Positions 20,791 to 30,138 of a stretch of DNA of 64,000 nucleotides are shown here, piece after piece. The DNA is taken from assembly GCA_045598325.1 (NCBI GenBank), contig JAZLLT010000019.1, forward strand, positions 1-64,000, in the 5' to 3' direction. Under the pieces are notes generated by a model. That model had not been told where the DNA came from. It saw nothing but the letters and a program-made list of their open reading frames with translations, and did not search any database. The number at the start of each line of letters is the position of its first letter. Position 1 is the first letter of the stretch. Origin of the DNA: RUG14130 sp045598325. Its GTDB lineage: Bacteria > Bacillota > Clostridia > Christensenellales > Aristaeellaceae. Position numbers and translations under genes: made by a program.

Positions 20791-22253
20791 CGGAGGAAAA
20801 GACATTTGGAGGACTGCCGCCCTATACGGGCGGCAGGAAAGACGAAACGGTCTACGACGCGGGCAGAGGACTTTATGAAGAGCCCGCGGACGGCGGCATC
20901 GGAAGGCTCCCCATGCTGTGGGATGTGCCCTACCTCGAACAGCGCATGGCACCCTACGCCCTCTATGACGGCTTCTCCATCGAAAAGATCCGCGAGGACG
21001 AAAGCGGCGCCGCCTACCGCCTGACGGACGGACCCCGCTCCTACATTTTCGAAAAGAAGGGCGAGGACGGCATCCTGACCCCCAACGAAAACAATCCCAT
21101 GCCCCGCGAAAATCCCGTGCTCGTCCACACCGTCCGCGAAACGGACGAGGCGCAGGCGGAAGCGTATATCGAAAGCCTCATTTCGGCGGGGTGGACGGCG
21201 AAGCCGGACGGGAAGGGCGTGTGCTTTGACAAAGGCGGGCGGCACCTGTACGCCTACTATCTGTCACGCACCCGCGTTTTCCGCGTGATCGAGGACGATA
21301 TCAGTGAGCCGCTTACGCCTTCTCCGCAGCCCGAGGAGCCCGGGAAAGTACAACTCATCCAGTTCTCCCTGAAATACGGCAGGATGGTGCACTGCGTCAG
21401 CGCGGACTGCGGCATGCTCTATCTCATGATCCTGCCGGACAAAAGCGTGTTTTTCGTGGACGGCGGCGAAAAGGAGCAGGCGACGGACGCGGCGATCCAG
21501 GAGATCATGCGCATCCTGCGCCTGTATACCGGTACGCCCGAGGGGGAGAAGATCCGCATCGCCGCGTGGTTCTGCACCCACGCCCACGATGACCACATGG
21601 ACGGATTTATGAAAATCCTGCGCCTGCATCACGATGAGATCGATTTGCAGCGCGTCATCTTCAATTTCCCGGGTCTGTGGCGCTTCCCGTGGGTCAACCA
21701 GCGGCACATCCTCTGCCACCGCATCGCGGAGTATTTCCCGGATGCCGCCTACACGAAGATCCACACGGGGCAAAGTTTCACGCTCGCGGGCGTCACTTTC
21801 GACTGCCTGCTCACCCACGAGGACAGCCTGAACAGTCCCGAAGGGCGCGAGACGGGTGACTTCAACGAGAGCAGCACCATCCTGCGGGCGAGGTTCGATG
21901 GGACGCAGTTCCTCTTCCTCGGCGATATCCGCGGCGTGGCGGCAAAGGCGCTCATGGAAAATTACCCCCGGGAAGAACTCATGGGCAGCGGCATTCAGGT
22001 CGCCCACCACATGATCAACCTGCTTCCCGATCTCTACAAATACCTCGCTCCGTCCGTTGCCCTCGCGCCCTGCACGAAGGAATGGGCGCATCCCGAAAAT
22101 CCGAAATACACCGCCCTCACCGATGCCATGGAGGAAAAGGACATCCACTTTGCATCGGAGGAAACCCTGGTTTTCGAAGCGGAAGACGGACGCCTTGAAA
22201 TCACTGAGCGCATCCCCCGCGTGGGCGGAGAGTATGACGGAAGCGGCATATAA
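20787..22253 (+). CDS. MBL-fold metallohydrolase
   Basis: A 488-residue protein. Residues 1-170 form an unidentified N-terminal domain; residues 190-470 are a metallo-beta-lactamase fold with the metal motif T-H265-A-H267-D-D-H270 and a later LFLGDIRG segment. Such folds hydrolyse phosphodiesters, thioesters or other bonds, so the reaction cannot be named. It is translationally coupled to the mannosidase (ATGA overlap), pointing to a role in mannoside use or its control. No signal peptide. Confidence 0.8.
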   Translation: MTEEKTFGGLPPYTGGRKDETVYDAGRGLYEEPADGGIGRLPMLWDVPYLEQRMAPYALYDGFSIEKIREDESGAAYRLTDGPRSYIFEKKGEDGILTPNENNPMPRENPVLVHTVRETDEAQAEAYIESLISAGWTAKPDGKGVCFDKGGRHLYAYYLSRTRVFRVIEDDISEPLTPSPQPEEPGKVQLIQFSLKYGRMVHCVSADCGMLYLMILPDKSVFFVDGGEKEQATDAAIQEIMRILRLYTGTPEGEKIRIAAWFCTHAHDDHMDGFMKILRLHHDEIDLQRVIFNFPGLWRFPWVNQRHILCHRIAEYFPDAAYTKIHTGQSFTLAGVTFDCLLTHEDSLNSPEGRETGDFNESSTILRARFDGTQFLFLGDIRGVAAKALMENYPREELMGSGIQVAHHMINLLPDLYKYLAPSVALAPCTKEWAHPENPKYTALTDAMEEKDIHFASEETLVFEAEDGRLEITERIPRVGGEYDGSGI

Positions 22254-22256
22254 AAA

Positions 22257-22281
22257 GAAGACCTCCTCGCGGAGGTCTTTT
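22257..22281. terminator. Bidirectional terminator
   Basis: Stem AAGACCTCC-tcgc-GGAGGTCTT then TTT, between the MBL-fold gene and convergent glpK. Confidence 0.9.
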
Positions 22282-22289
22282 TCATATCT

Positions 22290-23768
22290 TTATCCGATGC
22301 AGGCTTTGACAGCTTTGTTCCAGCCTTCCTGCAGTTCTTTCCGTTTGGCGGCGCTCATTTCGGGACCGAAGGATTTGCCGCCGGAGAGGACGGATTTGAT
22401 TTCGGCTTTGTCCTTGTAGAAGCCCACGGCGAGACCCGCAAGGAACGCGGCGCCCGCGGCGGTGGATTCCCGCATATCGGAGCGGATGACCATGAGGTCC
22501 GCGATGTCCGCCTGGAACTGCATGAGGAAGTCGTTGGCGGAGGCGCCGCCGTCTACCTTCATGGCGGGGATGGATTCGCCCGTGTCCGCGCGCATGGCGG
22601 CAATCACATCCGCGGTTTGGTAGGCGATGGACTCCACCGCCGCGCGGATGATATGATTGCGGTTGGCGCCGCGGGTGAGACCGGTGATGGTGCCGCGGGC
22701 GTGCATATCCCAATGGGGCGCGCCGAGACCCGCGAAGGCGGGCACGATGTAGACGCCGCCGTTATCGGGCACTTTTTTCGCGAAATATTCACTGTCCCGG
22801 GATTCGGCGATGAGACCCAGTTCGTCGCGGATCCACTGGATGACGGCGCCGCCCACGAACACGCTGCCCTCGAGGGCAAACTCCCGCTTTTCGCCCTTGC
22901 CCGTGGCGGCAACGGTGGTGAGGAGGCCGTTTTTGCTGGCGACGGCCTCATTGCCCGTGTGCTCCAGCAGGAAGCAGCCGGTCCCGTAGGTGGTCTTGAT
23001 GTCGCCCTTTTTGAAGCAGCCCTGTCCGAACAGCGCCGCCTGCTGGTCGCCCGCGATGCCCGCGACGGGCACGGACGCGCCCATCACATTTATCTCGCCG
23101 TAGATTTCGGAGGAGGAGCGGATCTCGGGCAGCATGGAGGCGGGGACGCCGAGAATCTCCATCATCTTTTCGTCCCAGCAGTCCTCTTTGATGTTGTAAA
23201 GCATGGTGCGGGAAGCGTTGGTGCGGTCGGTCACATGGACTTTGCCGCCCGTCAGTTTCCAGATGAGCCAGGTGTCCACGGTGCCGAAGAGCAGTTCGCC
23301 CTTTTCCGCTTTTTCGCGGGCGCCCGGGACATTGTCCAGAATCCACTTGACCTTGGTGCCGCTGAAGTAGGCGTCCGTGCGCAGACCCGTGGTTTCACGG
23401 ATGTATTCGCCGAATCCGTCCTTTTCCAGCTGCTCGCAGATCTCCGCGGTGCGGCGGCACTGCCACACGATGGCGTTGTACACGGGGCGGCCCGTCGCCT
23501 TTTCCCACACGATGGCGGTTTCTCTCTGATTGGTGATGCCGATGGCGGCAATCTCCGAGGCGTCGATGCCGCTCTGCGCCACGCACTCGGTCATCGCGGC
23601 GAACTGGCTGCCGTAGATTTCCATGGGATCGTGCTCCACCCAGCCGGGCTTGGGGTAGATCTGCGGGAATTCGTTCTGCGCCATGGAGACGATCTTTCCG
23701 TTTCTGTCAAAGAGGATGGCGCGGGCGCTGGTAGTACCTTCGTCAAGCGCCAGAAGGTATTTTTTCAT
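22290..23768 (-). CDS. glpK: Glycerol kinase
   Basis: ATP + glycerol to glycerol 3-phosphate. The 492-residue FGGY-family kinase has the characteristic N-terminus LALDEGTTSARAILFD, GITNQRET, TYGTGCFLL, GAPHWD and KVDGGASANDFLMQFQ. GGAGG precedes the ATG. It is transcribed alone from its own promoter; no glycerol facilitator or glycerol-3-phosphate dehydrogenase lies nearby. The canonical DMHARGTITGLTRGANR region separates it from other sugar kinases. Confidence 0.97.
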   Translation of the reverse strand: MKKYLLALDEGTTSARAILFDRNGKIVSMAQNEFPQIYPKPGWVEHDPMEIYGSQFAAMTECVAQSGIDASEIAAIGITNQRETAIVWEKATGRPVYNAIVWQCRRTAEICEQLEKDGFGEYIRETTGLRTDAYFSGTKVKWILDNVPGAREKAEKGELLFGTVDTWLIWKLTGGKVHVTDRTNASRTMLYNIKEDCWDEKMMEILGVPASMLPEIRSSSEIYGEINVMGASVPVAGIAGDQQAALFGQGCFKKGDIKTTYGTGCFLLEHTGNEAVASKNGLLTTVAATGKGEKREFALEGSVFVGGAVIQWIRDELGLIAESRDSEYFAKKVPDNGGVYIVPAFAGLGAPHWDMHARGTITGLTRGANRNHIIRAAVESIAYQTADVIAAMRADTGESIPAMKVDGGASANDFLMQFQADIADLMVIRSDMRESTAAGAAFLAGLAVGFYKDKAEIKSVLSGGKSFGPEMSAAKRKELQEGWNKAVKACIG

Positions 23769-23796
23769 GTGTCAGCCTCCGAAAATTTCTGCATTC

Positions 23797-23825
23797 ATTA
23801 TATCCGATTTTATCGCTTTCCGCAA
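23797..23825 (-). promoter_or_regulatory. Promoter of glpK
   Basis: On the minus strand TTGCGG (23825-23820), 17 bases, TATAAT (23802-23797). Confidence 0.75.
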
Positions 23826-23880
23826 GGGGAAAGCAGGATTTCGCCTGCCCGCGACGAATATTCGGGGAAGAGGTGAGCGT

Positions 23881-24837
23881 ATGTTCCGATTTGCGATACT
23901 GGGCGCCGGCAAGATCGCCGTGAAATTTGCAGGCGCCGTGAAACTCATTGACGGCTGCGAGGTCTGCGCCGCCGGCAGCCATGATTTGAATAAGGCGCGG
24001 GATTTCTGCGCGAAAAACGGCATCAGGAATGCCTACGGTGATTACGGAGAACTGCTGGACAAAGAAATGCCGGACGCGGTGTACATCGCTTCCGTGCCGT
24101 CCATGCACTATGACGCCGTGATGCTGTGCCTCGGGCGCGGCATTCCCGTCCTGTGTGAAAAGGCAATGTTCCGCTCTTCTTCCGAGGCAAGAACCGCTTT
24201 TTCATGCGCCGAAGAAAAGGGCGTGTTCCTCATGGAGGCGCTTTGGTCGAAGTTCCTGCCCGCGAACAAATGGGCGAAGGAAAAACTCCTTTCGGGCGCC
24301 ATCGGCGAGGTCTGCGTGACGGACTGCATGATCGGTTTCCGCGCGCCCGAGGATGACAATAACCGTTATTTCAGTCCGCTCCTCGCGGGCGGCGCCGCCA
24401 CGGACATCACCGTTTACGCCTACGAGATCACTGCGTTCCTGTTGGGGCGCGAACCCGAAATCAAAGCGGTGTCCGCCGTTCCCTATCATACGGGCGTGGA
24501 TGCTTACGAGACGGTCTCCATGCAGACAGGCAAGGTATTGTCCACGGTCAGGACGAGTTTTGTGTGCGATTTCGACGACGCGTTCACCGCCGTGGGAACG
24601 AAGGGCAAACTGGTCGTTCCCCATCCGCATTGGGCAAGCGAGGCGTTCCTTTACGGGGAGGATGGCGCGCTCATTGAGCATTTTACCGACAAGGAAACGG
24701 AAAACGGCTTTGCGTACGAGATAATCGAGGTCATTTCCTGCGTGAAGGCGGGAAAGACGGAAAGCGCCGTGCAGACACACGCGAATACCGTTGCCTGCGC
24801 GGAACTGTTTGACAGGATCTATGAAGCGATGAGGTAA
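23881..24837 (+). CDS. Gfo/Idh/MocA-family oxidoreductase
   Basis: A 318-residue NAD(P)-dependent oxidoreductase, usually acting on sugars, polyols or their derivatives. The N-terminal Rossmann motif is FAILGAGKIAVKFA; the catalytic-type lysine lies in VLCEKAM, the counterpart of the usual EKP, with Ala in place of Pro. C-terminal alpha/beta domain from about residue 120. The ATG at 23881 follows AGAGGTGAG. The methyltransferase gene starts 2 bases after its stop, so the two form an operon. The substrate is unknown. Confidence 0.87.
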   Translation: MFRFAILGAGKIAVKFAGAVKLIDGCEVCAAGSHDLNKARDFCAKNGIRNAYGDYGELLDKEMPDAVYIASVPSMHYDAVMLCLGRGIPVLCEKAMFRSSSEARTAFSCAEEKGVFLMEALWSKFLPANKWAKEKLLSGAIGEVCVTDCMIGFRAPEDDNNRYFSPLLAGGAATDITVYAYEITAFLLGREPEIKAVSAVPYHTGVDAYETVSMQTGKVLSTVRTSFVCDFDDAFTAVGTKGKLVVPHPHWASEAFLYGEDGALIEHFTDKETENGFAYEIIEVISCVKAGKTESAVQTHANTVACAELFDRIYEAMR

Positions 24838-24839
24838 CC

Positions 24840-25592
24840 ATGGAATTCCGGAAAGTATTCGATCTGATCCCCGAAGCCTTTGACGCGTGGCGTCCCCGCT
24901 ACTGCGAGGAGGCGTTTGACGACATCATCCGCTATGCGGACCTTGGCCCCGGGAAGAGGGTGCTGGAGATCGGGCCCGGCACGGGTCAGGCGTCGGAGCC
25001 GCTCATCAAAACAGGCTGCGACTACACGGGCATCGAACTGGGCGAGCATCTCGCCGAATTCATGAAACGGAAATTCGCCGCCTGCCCCAACTGCCGCGTG
25101 ATAAACGGCGACTTCCTCACCCATGATTTCGGGGAGGAAAAATTCGACCTGATCTTTTCCGCCGCCACCATCCAGTGGATCGGCGAGCCCGCCTTTCCGC
25201 GCTCGTACGATCTGCTCATTCCCGGCGGCTGCCTCATCATGATTGCCAACATCTCCGATGATGCCGCGCGGAACCCCAAAGAGATGCTTCATGAAAAGGA
25301 CGAAGTCTACCGGAAATACTGGCATCCCGAAACACCGTATACCTGCCGCATCGACAAGATGAAAGTGGTGGATTACGGCTTTTCGCAGCCGGAGGTGTCC
25401 GATTTCCACTACGACACGGACATGACGGCGGACGAATTCGTCGCGATGACCATGACGCACGCCGACCACATCACGCTGAAGGACCCCGACAGGACGCGGT
25501 TCATGGAGGACCTCAGGGATGTCGTCAACCGCCACGGCGGGATCTGGAAACGGCATGACCGGGTCAATGTGGTAAAGACGAGGAAGATATGA
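24840..25592 (+). CDS. SAM-dependent class I methyltransferase
   Basis: A 250-residue methyltransferase with motif I VLEIGPGTGQASEPL (about residues 41-55), an acidic residue after motif I in TGIELGEHL, and a post-motif FDLIFSAATIQWI. This layout fits the small-molecule methyltransferase group (UbiE/trans-aconitate type). A GAGG site sits in the end of the preceding gene. The substrate is not predictable; the pairing with an oxidoreductase suggests one short pathway. A palindromic terminator follows. Confidence 0.85.
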   Translation: MEFRKVFDLIPEAFDAWRPRYCEEAFDDIIRYADLGPGKRVLEIGPGTGQASEPLIKTGCDYTGIELGEHLAEFMKRKFAACPNCRVINGDFLTHDFGEEKFDLIFSAATIQWIGEPAFPRSYDLLIPGGCLIMIANISDDAARNPKEMLHEKDEVYRKYWHPETPYTCRIDKMKVVDYGFSQPEVSDFHYDTDMTADEFVAMTMTHADHITLKDPDRTRFMEDLRDVVNRHGGIWKRHDRVNVVKTRKI

Positions 25593-25624
25593 AAAAAGGC
25601 GGTACCCGATCGGGTACCGCTTTT
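25593..25624. terminator. Bidirectional terminator
   Basis: AAAAGGCGGTACCCG and CGGGTACCGCTTTT pair around a GATC-like centre, between convergent genes. Confidence 0.9.
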
Positions 25625-25627
25625 CTG

Positions 25628-26386
25628 TCAGAATTCGAAATCCGCTTCCACGGGGTAATGGTCGGAGAGGAACACGCCTTTTTCGACGCCCTCGGTCCAT
25701 TTCGTCATGGTGGATTTGACGGGGGTGTCGGTCAGGACGAAGTCGATCTGCTTGGGGTCCTTGCGGCGGAGGTAATCGTGGAAGGTGCCGCCGATGTCCT
25801 TGGTGAGGTCGGTGAAGCCGTTTTTTTCGATGAGGGCGTAGGTGGATTCGGCGGGGTTGAAGTTGAAGTCGCCGGTCAGGAAGGCGGGGAGAGGCTCGCT
25901 GCTTTTGATTGTCTTGATGGCGTCGAAAATGCCCTGCAGTCCCAGCGCGCGGGCTTCGGGGGACACATGGTCCAGGTGCGTGTTGAAGAAATAGAACCGC
26001 CTGCCGCTCTCCTTGTGCAGCAGTTTCACCCACACGCAGACGCGGGGGCAGATGCTCTGCTCCTGATAGCGGCTGCCGGGCACGCGGGGCGTGGGGGACA
26101 GCCAGAACTGGTCGTACGCCTGCACGGCGAAGGCGTCCCTGCGCACGAAGATCTTGTTGGTCTCACCGTCGTTGTGCTCGCCGCGGCCGTAGCCGAAGGA
26201 AGCGTATTCGGGAAGGGCGGCTTCGAGTTTCCGGCAGGATTCGTCCTCCAGCAGTTCCTGAAACCCGATGAGGTCGGGCTTTTTTTGTTTGATGGTGCCG
26301 ATGATGTTATTGAGTCTGTAAGGCAGGCGCTTTTCGCCGTCCTCAGGAGCAGGGTAGCGGATATTGTAGGACACGATGGAAATCAT
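25628..26386 (-). CDS. Endonuclease/exonuclease/phosphatase family protein
   Basis: A 252-residue EEP-superfamily phosphoesterase. Motifs in order: SYNIRYP, the metal-binding glutamate in GFQELL, NTHLDHVSPEAR, TGDFNFNP, and the catalytic SDHYPVEA near the end. Members cleave phosphodiesters of nucleic acids, lipids or sugars. No signal peptide. Two ATGs nine bases apart are possible; the second (26384-26386) has the better spacing to GAGG. It is transcribed alone, toward the methyltransferase gene. Confidence 0.85.
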   Translation of the reverse strand: MISIVSYNIRYPAPEDGEKRLPYRLNNIIGTIKQKKPDLIGFQELLEDESCRKLEAALPEYASFGYGRGEHNDGETNKIFVRRDAFAVQAYDQFWLSPTPRVPGSRYQEQSICPRVCVWVKLLHKESGRRFYFFNTHLDHVSPEARALGLQGIFDAIKTIKSSEPLPAFLTGDFNFNPAESTYALIEKNGFTDLTKDIGGTFHDYLRRKDPKQIDFVLTDTPVKSTMTKWTEGVEKGVFLSDHYPVEADFEF

Positions 26387-26405
26387 GGTCATCACCTCGG
26401 TTGAT

Positions 26406-26434
26406 ATTATAGCACAATGGACGGGAACTGTACA
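26406..26434 (-). promoter_or_regulatory. Promoter of the EEP-family gene
   Basis: On the minus strand TGTACA (26434-26429), 17 bases, TATAAT (26411-26406). Confidence 0.75.
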
Positions 26435-26440
26435 GGGATA

Positions 26441-26465
26441 AGGCGGCGGGGACTTGCTCCCGCCG
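26441..26465. repeat. Solitary GC-rich hairpin, repeat-related
   Basis: GGCGGCGGGGACTTGCTCCCGCCG forms a stem with a CTTG-type loop. The core ACTTGCTCCCGCCG is nearly identical to hairpins at 1963-1984 and 60808-60829. It lies directly after the ABC exporter stop on the minus strand and may serve as its terminator, though the T run is weak. Confidence 0.6.
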
Positions 26466-26471
26466 TTTCGT

Positions 26472-28289
26472 TTATTCCGTATAATCTCCGCCGCTCTGCA
26501 TGAGGTACATTTTCGCGTACTTGCCGTTCAGTTTCATCAGTTCCTCGTGGGTGCCCTGCTCGGCGATGACGCCGTTTTCGATGAGGATGATCACATCGCT
26601 GTCGCGGATGGTGGAGAGGCGGTGGGCGATGATGAAGGAGGTGCGGCCTTTGCAGATATTGAGCATGGCGCGGCGGATGCGCTTCTCCGTCACGGTGTCG
26701 ACGGAGGAGGTTGCTTCATCGAGGATCAGGATGGGCGCGTTCGTGAGGACCGCGCGGGCGATGGTCAGCAATTGCCTTTCGCCCTGGGAAAGTTCCTGCC
26801 CGCCGTGATGAAGCACGGTGTCGTAACCCTCGGGCAGACGCTCGATGAAACTGTCCGCGCCCGCCACCTTCGCGGCGGCTCTGATCTCCTCGCGGGTCGC
26901 CTCGCCCTGACCGTAGGCGATGTTCTCCGCGACGGAGGCGGCGAACAGGGCGGTATCCTGCAGGACCACGCCGAAGAGTTTGCGGAGATCCTCCATGCGG
27001 TAATCGCGGAGGTCGTGGCCGTCCAGCAATATGTGCCCGTCGCTCACATCGTAGAAGCGGGTGAGGAGGTTGATGACGGTGGTCTTGCCGCTGCCCGTGG
27101 GGCCCACGATGGCGACCTGCGTGCCCGCTTTGATGTTCAGGCACAGGTCCCTGAGGATGAGCCTTTCCGGAGTGTAGCCGAAGTCCACATGGTCGAACAC
27201 GATGTCGCCCCTGGGATTTTCAAGGGTCAGAGCGTCTGCTTTGTCGGCGGGTTCGGGCTCCTCGTCCATGATCTCGAACACGCGCTCCGCGCCCGCCACG
27301 GCGGTCTGGAAGTTGTTGTAGATGTTGGCGATCTCCACGAAGGGGCGGGTGAACTGGCGCACATAGAGGAGAAACGAAGTGATGATGCCGATGTCAAGGA
27401 TCTTGCCGTTCACGAACAGCACGCCGCTGCAAACCGCGATGCCTACATAGCACAGGTTGTTGATGACATTCATGGTGGGCATGAGTGTGCCCGACCAGAT
27501 CATCGCCTTGGCAGCGGCCTTGGTGAGGGCGGCGTTCTTCTCCTCGAAGTCCGCTTTTGTCTCTTCTTCACGGCAGAAGGCCTTGACGAGGGACAGCCCC
27601 GAAATGCTCTCTTCGATCTGCCCGTTCAGCGCGCCCAGATGCTTCTGCTGGGCGGCAAAGAGTTTGCGCGTGTTCTTCGTGACCACTTTGGTGAGGATGA
27701 AGATGAGCCCCACGGCAACAAGGGTGATGAGCGTGAGAAGGGGACTCAGCAGCACCATCATGATGAACACACCCGTGATGGTGAAGCCGTAGGTGAGCAG
27801 GAGGGTGAGGGAATTGGAAATGGTCGTGCTGATGTTGTCCACATCGTTGGTGAGGCGGCTCATGAGTTCCCCGTGGCGGTGCCTGTCGAAGAAGGACAGC
27901 GGCAGGGTGTTGATTTTGGAAAAGAGCGTCTCACGGATGAAGTGGATGAGTTTCTGACCGATGCCCGCCATGAGGAAATTCTGCAAAAAGCGGATGAGCC
28001 AGTCCGAAAGGTACAGGACGGCCAGCAGGATCAGCACGAATTTCGCAGTCTCGCCCATTTCGATGCGGGTGACCGCCTTGCCCGAAATGTAGGGGGACAG
28101 GATGCCCGCGGCGGAAGCGAGGGCGGAGAGGAAGAGGATGAGACCGAGCCCCTGACGGTGTCCGCGGGTGAGCGCCCAGAGCCGCGCGAGGGTACCCTTC
28201 ATGTTCTTGGGCTTCACCACGATCATGCCGCGCCCGGGGCGGGAAATGCCGTTCATCTGGGCGGGAGGCACATTGTTAATGGCGGCCAT
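26472..28289 (-). CDS. ABC exporter, fused membrane and ATPase domains (second subunit)
   Basis: A 605-residue half-transporter of the type IV (ABCB-like) exporter family. The six-helix domain (about 45-330) carries the RLTNDVDNI coupling segment. The ATPase domain has Walker A GPTGSGKTT, signature LSQGERQLL (variant of LSGGQ) and Walker B ILILDEATSSVD. ATG 28287-28289 follows GGAGGTGA and overlaps the upstream gene by 14 bases. With its partner it should form a heterodimer. The substrate (drug, lipid or peptide) is unknown. Confidence 0.92.
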   Translation of the reverse strand: MAAINNVPPAQMNGISRPGRGMIVVKPKNMKGTLARLWALTRGHRQGLGLILFLSALASAAGILSPYISGKAVTRIEMGETAKFVLILLAVLYLSDWLIRFLQNFLMAGIGQKLIHFIRETLFSKINTLPLSFFDRHRHGELMSRLTNDVDNISTTISNSLTLLLTYGFTITGVFIMMVLLSPLLTLITLVAVGLIFILTKVVTKNTRKLFAAQQKHLGALNGQIEESISGLSLVKAFCREEETKADFEEKNAALTKAAAKAMIWSGTLMPTMNVINNLCYVGIAVCSGVLFVNGKILDIGIITSFLLYVRQFTRPFVEIANIYNNFQTAVAGAERVFEIMDEEPEPADKADALTLENPRGDIVFDHVDFGYTPERLILRDLCLNIKAGTQVAIVGPTGSGKTTVINLLTRFYDVSDGHILLDGHDLRDYRMEDLRKLFGVVLQDTALFAASVAENIAYGQGEATREEIRAAAKVAGADSFIERLPEGYDTVLHHGGQELSQGERQLLTIARAVLTNAPILILDEATSSVDTVTEKRIRRAMLNICKGRTSFIIAHRLSTIRDSDVIILIENGVIAEQGTHEELMKLNGKYAKMYLMQSGGDYTE

Positions 28290-29997
28290 CGTCTTCACCT
28301 CCGATCTGGGAAGCATAGATTTCCTTGTAGGTGGGGCAGTTCTTCATGAGTTCCTCGTGACTGCCCATGCCCATGAGGCGGCCGTTGTCCATGCAAAGGA
28401 TGGTGTCGCAGCGCATGACGGTGGAGACGCGCTGGCTGATGAGGAGCACGGTAAGGTGATCATCGAGACCGCGGATGCCTTTGAGCACGGCGCTTTCGGT
28501 CTGGGCGTCGAGGGCGGAGGTGCAGTCGTCGAGGATGAGCACCTTCGGTTTCCTCACAAGGGCGCGGGCGAGGGACAGGCGCTGCTTCTGTCCGCCGGAC
28601 AGGTTGACGCCGCCCTGACTGAGCAGGGAGTCGTAGCCCTTTTCCATGCCGAGCACGAATTCCTCCGCGCAGGCAGTGCGGGCGGCCTCGCGGAGTTCCT
28701 CGTCCGAGGCGTCCTGCTTGCCCCAGCGGAGGTTGTCCGCGACGGTGCCCGTGAACAGCAGCGCCTTCTGCGGCACTACGGCGATGGCATCGCGCAGGGT
28801 GTGTTCATCGATTTCATTCACATCCACGCCGTCCATGAGCACGCGGCCTTTTGTGGCGTCATAGAGGCGCGGCACGAGGTTCACGAGGGTGGTCTTGCCG
28901 CTGCCCGTGGGGCCGATGATGCCCGCGGTGGTGCCGGCGGGGAGCCGGAAAGAGATGTCTGTCAGGCTCCCATTGCCCGCGCCTGCGTAGGTGAAGGACA
29001 CCTTGTCGAAGGTGACTTCTCCGGTCAGGGCGGGAGTGAGCGGGTTTTCGCTCATCTTCTGGGCGGGTTTTTCGTCCAGCACTTCCTTGATGCGGCCCGC
29101 GGACGCCATGGCGCGCACGGCGTTGTTGATGGTGTTGGCGATCATCGTGACCGCGAACAACACCTGCGTCATGTAGTTGACGGAGGCCATGAGGCGGCCG
29201 ATCTCGCTGCTGGCCTGCTCCTGCGAGATCCACAAAAGCAGGACGATGCCGAAGTTGATCGCGAGGTTGATCAGCGGCGTGAACACCGCCATGATGCGCA
29301 GGGCGGAGGTGTTGGCATGGGCGAGGTGCAGGGACGCGTCCGTGAACTTTTCGCCCTCCTCGTCTTCGGCGCGGAAAGCCTTGACCACGCGCACGGAGGA
29401 AAGATACTCGCGGGTGACGCCGTTGAGTTTGTCGAGCATCCGCTGAACGAGCCCGAATCTCGGATAGCCCACGCGGATATTGCAGAAAATGAGGATGGCG
29501 GCGATGACCAGTATCACGCCCATCACGGGCGCCTGACGGGGCGTGTGGATGATGATGAGGGTGATGGCGCCGATGCAGGTGAGGGGCGCTTTGACCATCA
29601 TGCGCATGATGGAGTTGACGAAATCCTGCACCTGTGTCACATCGTTGGTGACGCGGGTGATGATGGACGCGGGCTCGAGGCGGTCGATGTTCTGAAGGGA
29701 CAGTTTCTCCACATTCTCATACATGTCGCCGCGCAGTTCGCGGCTGACCGCGGTGCTCGTGCGGGAGGCAAAGATGTTCCGCATGACCGCGCCCAGTGCG
29801 CCCGCAAGGGCGATGCCCAGCATGATGAGACCGTAGCGGAGGATGCGGGGCACATCCGCATTCGCGATGCCCTTGTCCACGATAAAGGACATGAAGGTGG
29901 GCTGCAGCAGGTCCGCCATGGCTTCCACCGTCAGAAAAAAGGTAGAAAGCAGGAAGATGCCGAGATGCTTGCGCAGGTAATGAATGACCAGTTTCAA
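28276..29997 (-). CDS. ABC exporter, fused membrane and ATPase domains (first subunit)
   Basis: A 573-residue partner half-transporter. Walker A is GPTGSGKTT, signature LSGGQKQRL, and Walker B is VLILDDCTSALD, where Asp replaces the catalytic Glu. The other subunit keeps DEA, so this is the usual heterodimer with one degenerate and one active ATP site. I chose the TTG start at 29995-29997 (KLVIHYLRKHLG follows) because AAGGGGG lies 8-9 bases upstream; a longer frame back to 30069 would overlap the promoter. Confidence 0.9.
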   Translation of the reverse strand: MKLVIHYLRKHLGIFLLSTFFLTVEAMADLLQPTFMSFIVDKGIANADVPRILRYGLIMLGIALAGALGAVMRNIFASRTSTAVSRELRGDMYENVEKLSLQNIDRLEPASIITRVTNDVTQVQDFVNSIMRMMVKAPLTCIGAITLIIIHTPRQAPVMGVILVIAAILIFCNIRVGYPRFGLVQRMLDKLNGVTREYLSSVRVVKAFRAEDEEGEKFTDASLHLAHANTSALRIMAVFTPLINLAINFGIVLLLWISQEQASSEIGRLMASVNYMTQVLFAVTMIANTINNAVRAMASAGRIKEVLDEKPAQKMSENPLTPALTGEVTFDKVSFTYAGAGNGSLTDISFRLPAGTTAGIIGPTGSGKTTLVNLVPRLYDATKGRVLMDGVDVNEIDEHTLRDAIAVVPQKALLFTGTVADNLRWGKQDASDEELREAARTACAEEFVLGMEKGYDSLLSQGGVNLSGGQKQRLSLARALVRKPKVLILDDCTSALDAQTESAVLKGIRGLDDHLTVLLISQRVSTVMRCDTILCMDNGRLMGMGSHEELMKNCPTYKEIYASQIGGEDDGRH

Positions 29998-30028
29998 GGG
30001 CTTTTCCCCCTTATTTACAGATGGGCTA

Positions 30029-30056
30029 ATCTTATCACAAACAGATGAAAAATCAA
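30029..30056 (-). promoter_or_regulatory. Promoter of the ABC exporter operon
   Basis: On the minus strand TTGATT (30056-30051), 16 bases, TAAGAT (30034-30029). Confidence 0.7.
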
Positions 30057-30080
30057 GACACGGCAGCAAATTTTAATGTC

Positions 30081-30109
30081 TTGTCATTTGCGGGCGGGGG
30101 TGGTATAAT
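30081..30109 (+). promoter_or_regulatory. Promoter of the ABC-F gene
   Basis: TTGTCA (30081-30086), 17 bases, TATAAT (30104-30109). It is back to back with the exporter promoter. The leader is only about 25 bases, so no attenuation peptide or hairpin of the kind found before some antibiotic-resistance ABC-F genes is present. Confidence 0.8.
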
Positions 30110-30138
30110 CGGGGAAGAGAACACTTTTCGAGGGAATC

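Noticed and set aside
29998..30069. N-terminal extension of the first exporter subunit
   Set aside because: It would overlap the -10 and -35 boxes and adds residues without similarity; the TTG at 29997 has an AAGGGGG site.
30110..30138. Antibiotic-type attenuator before the ABC-F gene
   Set aside because: The leader is too short for a regulatory peptide or competing hairpins.
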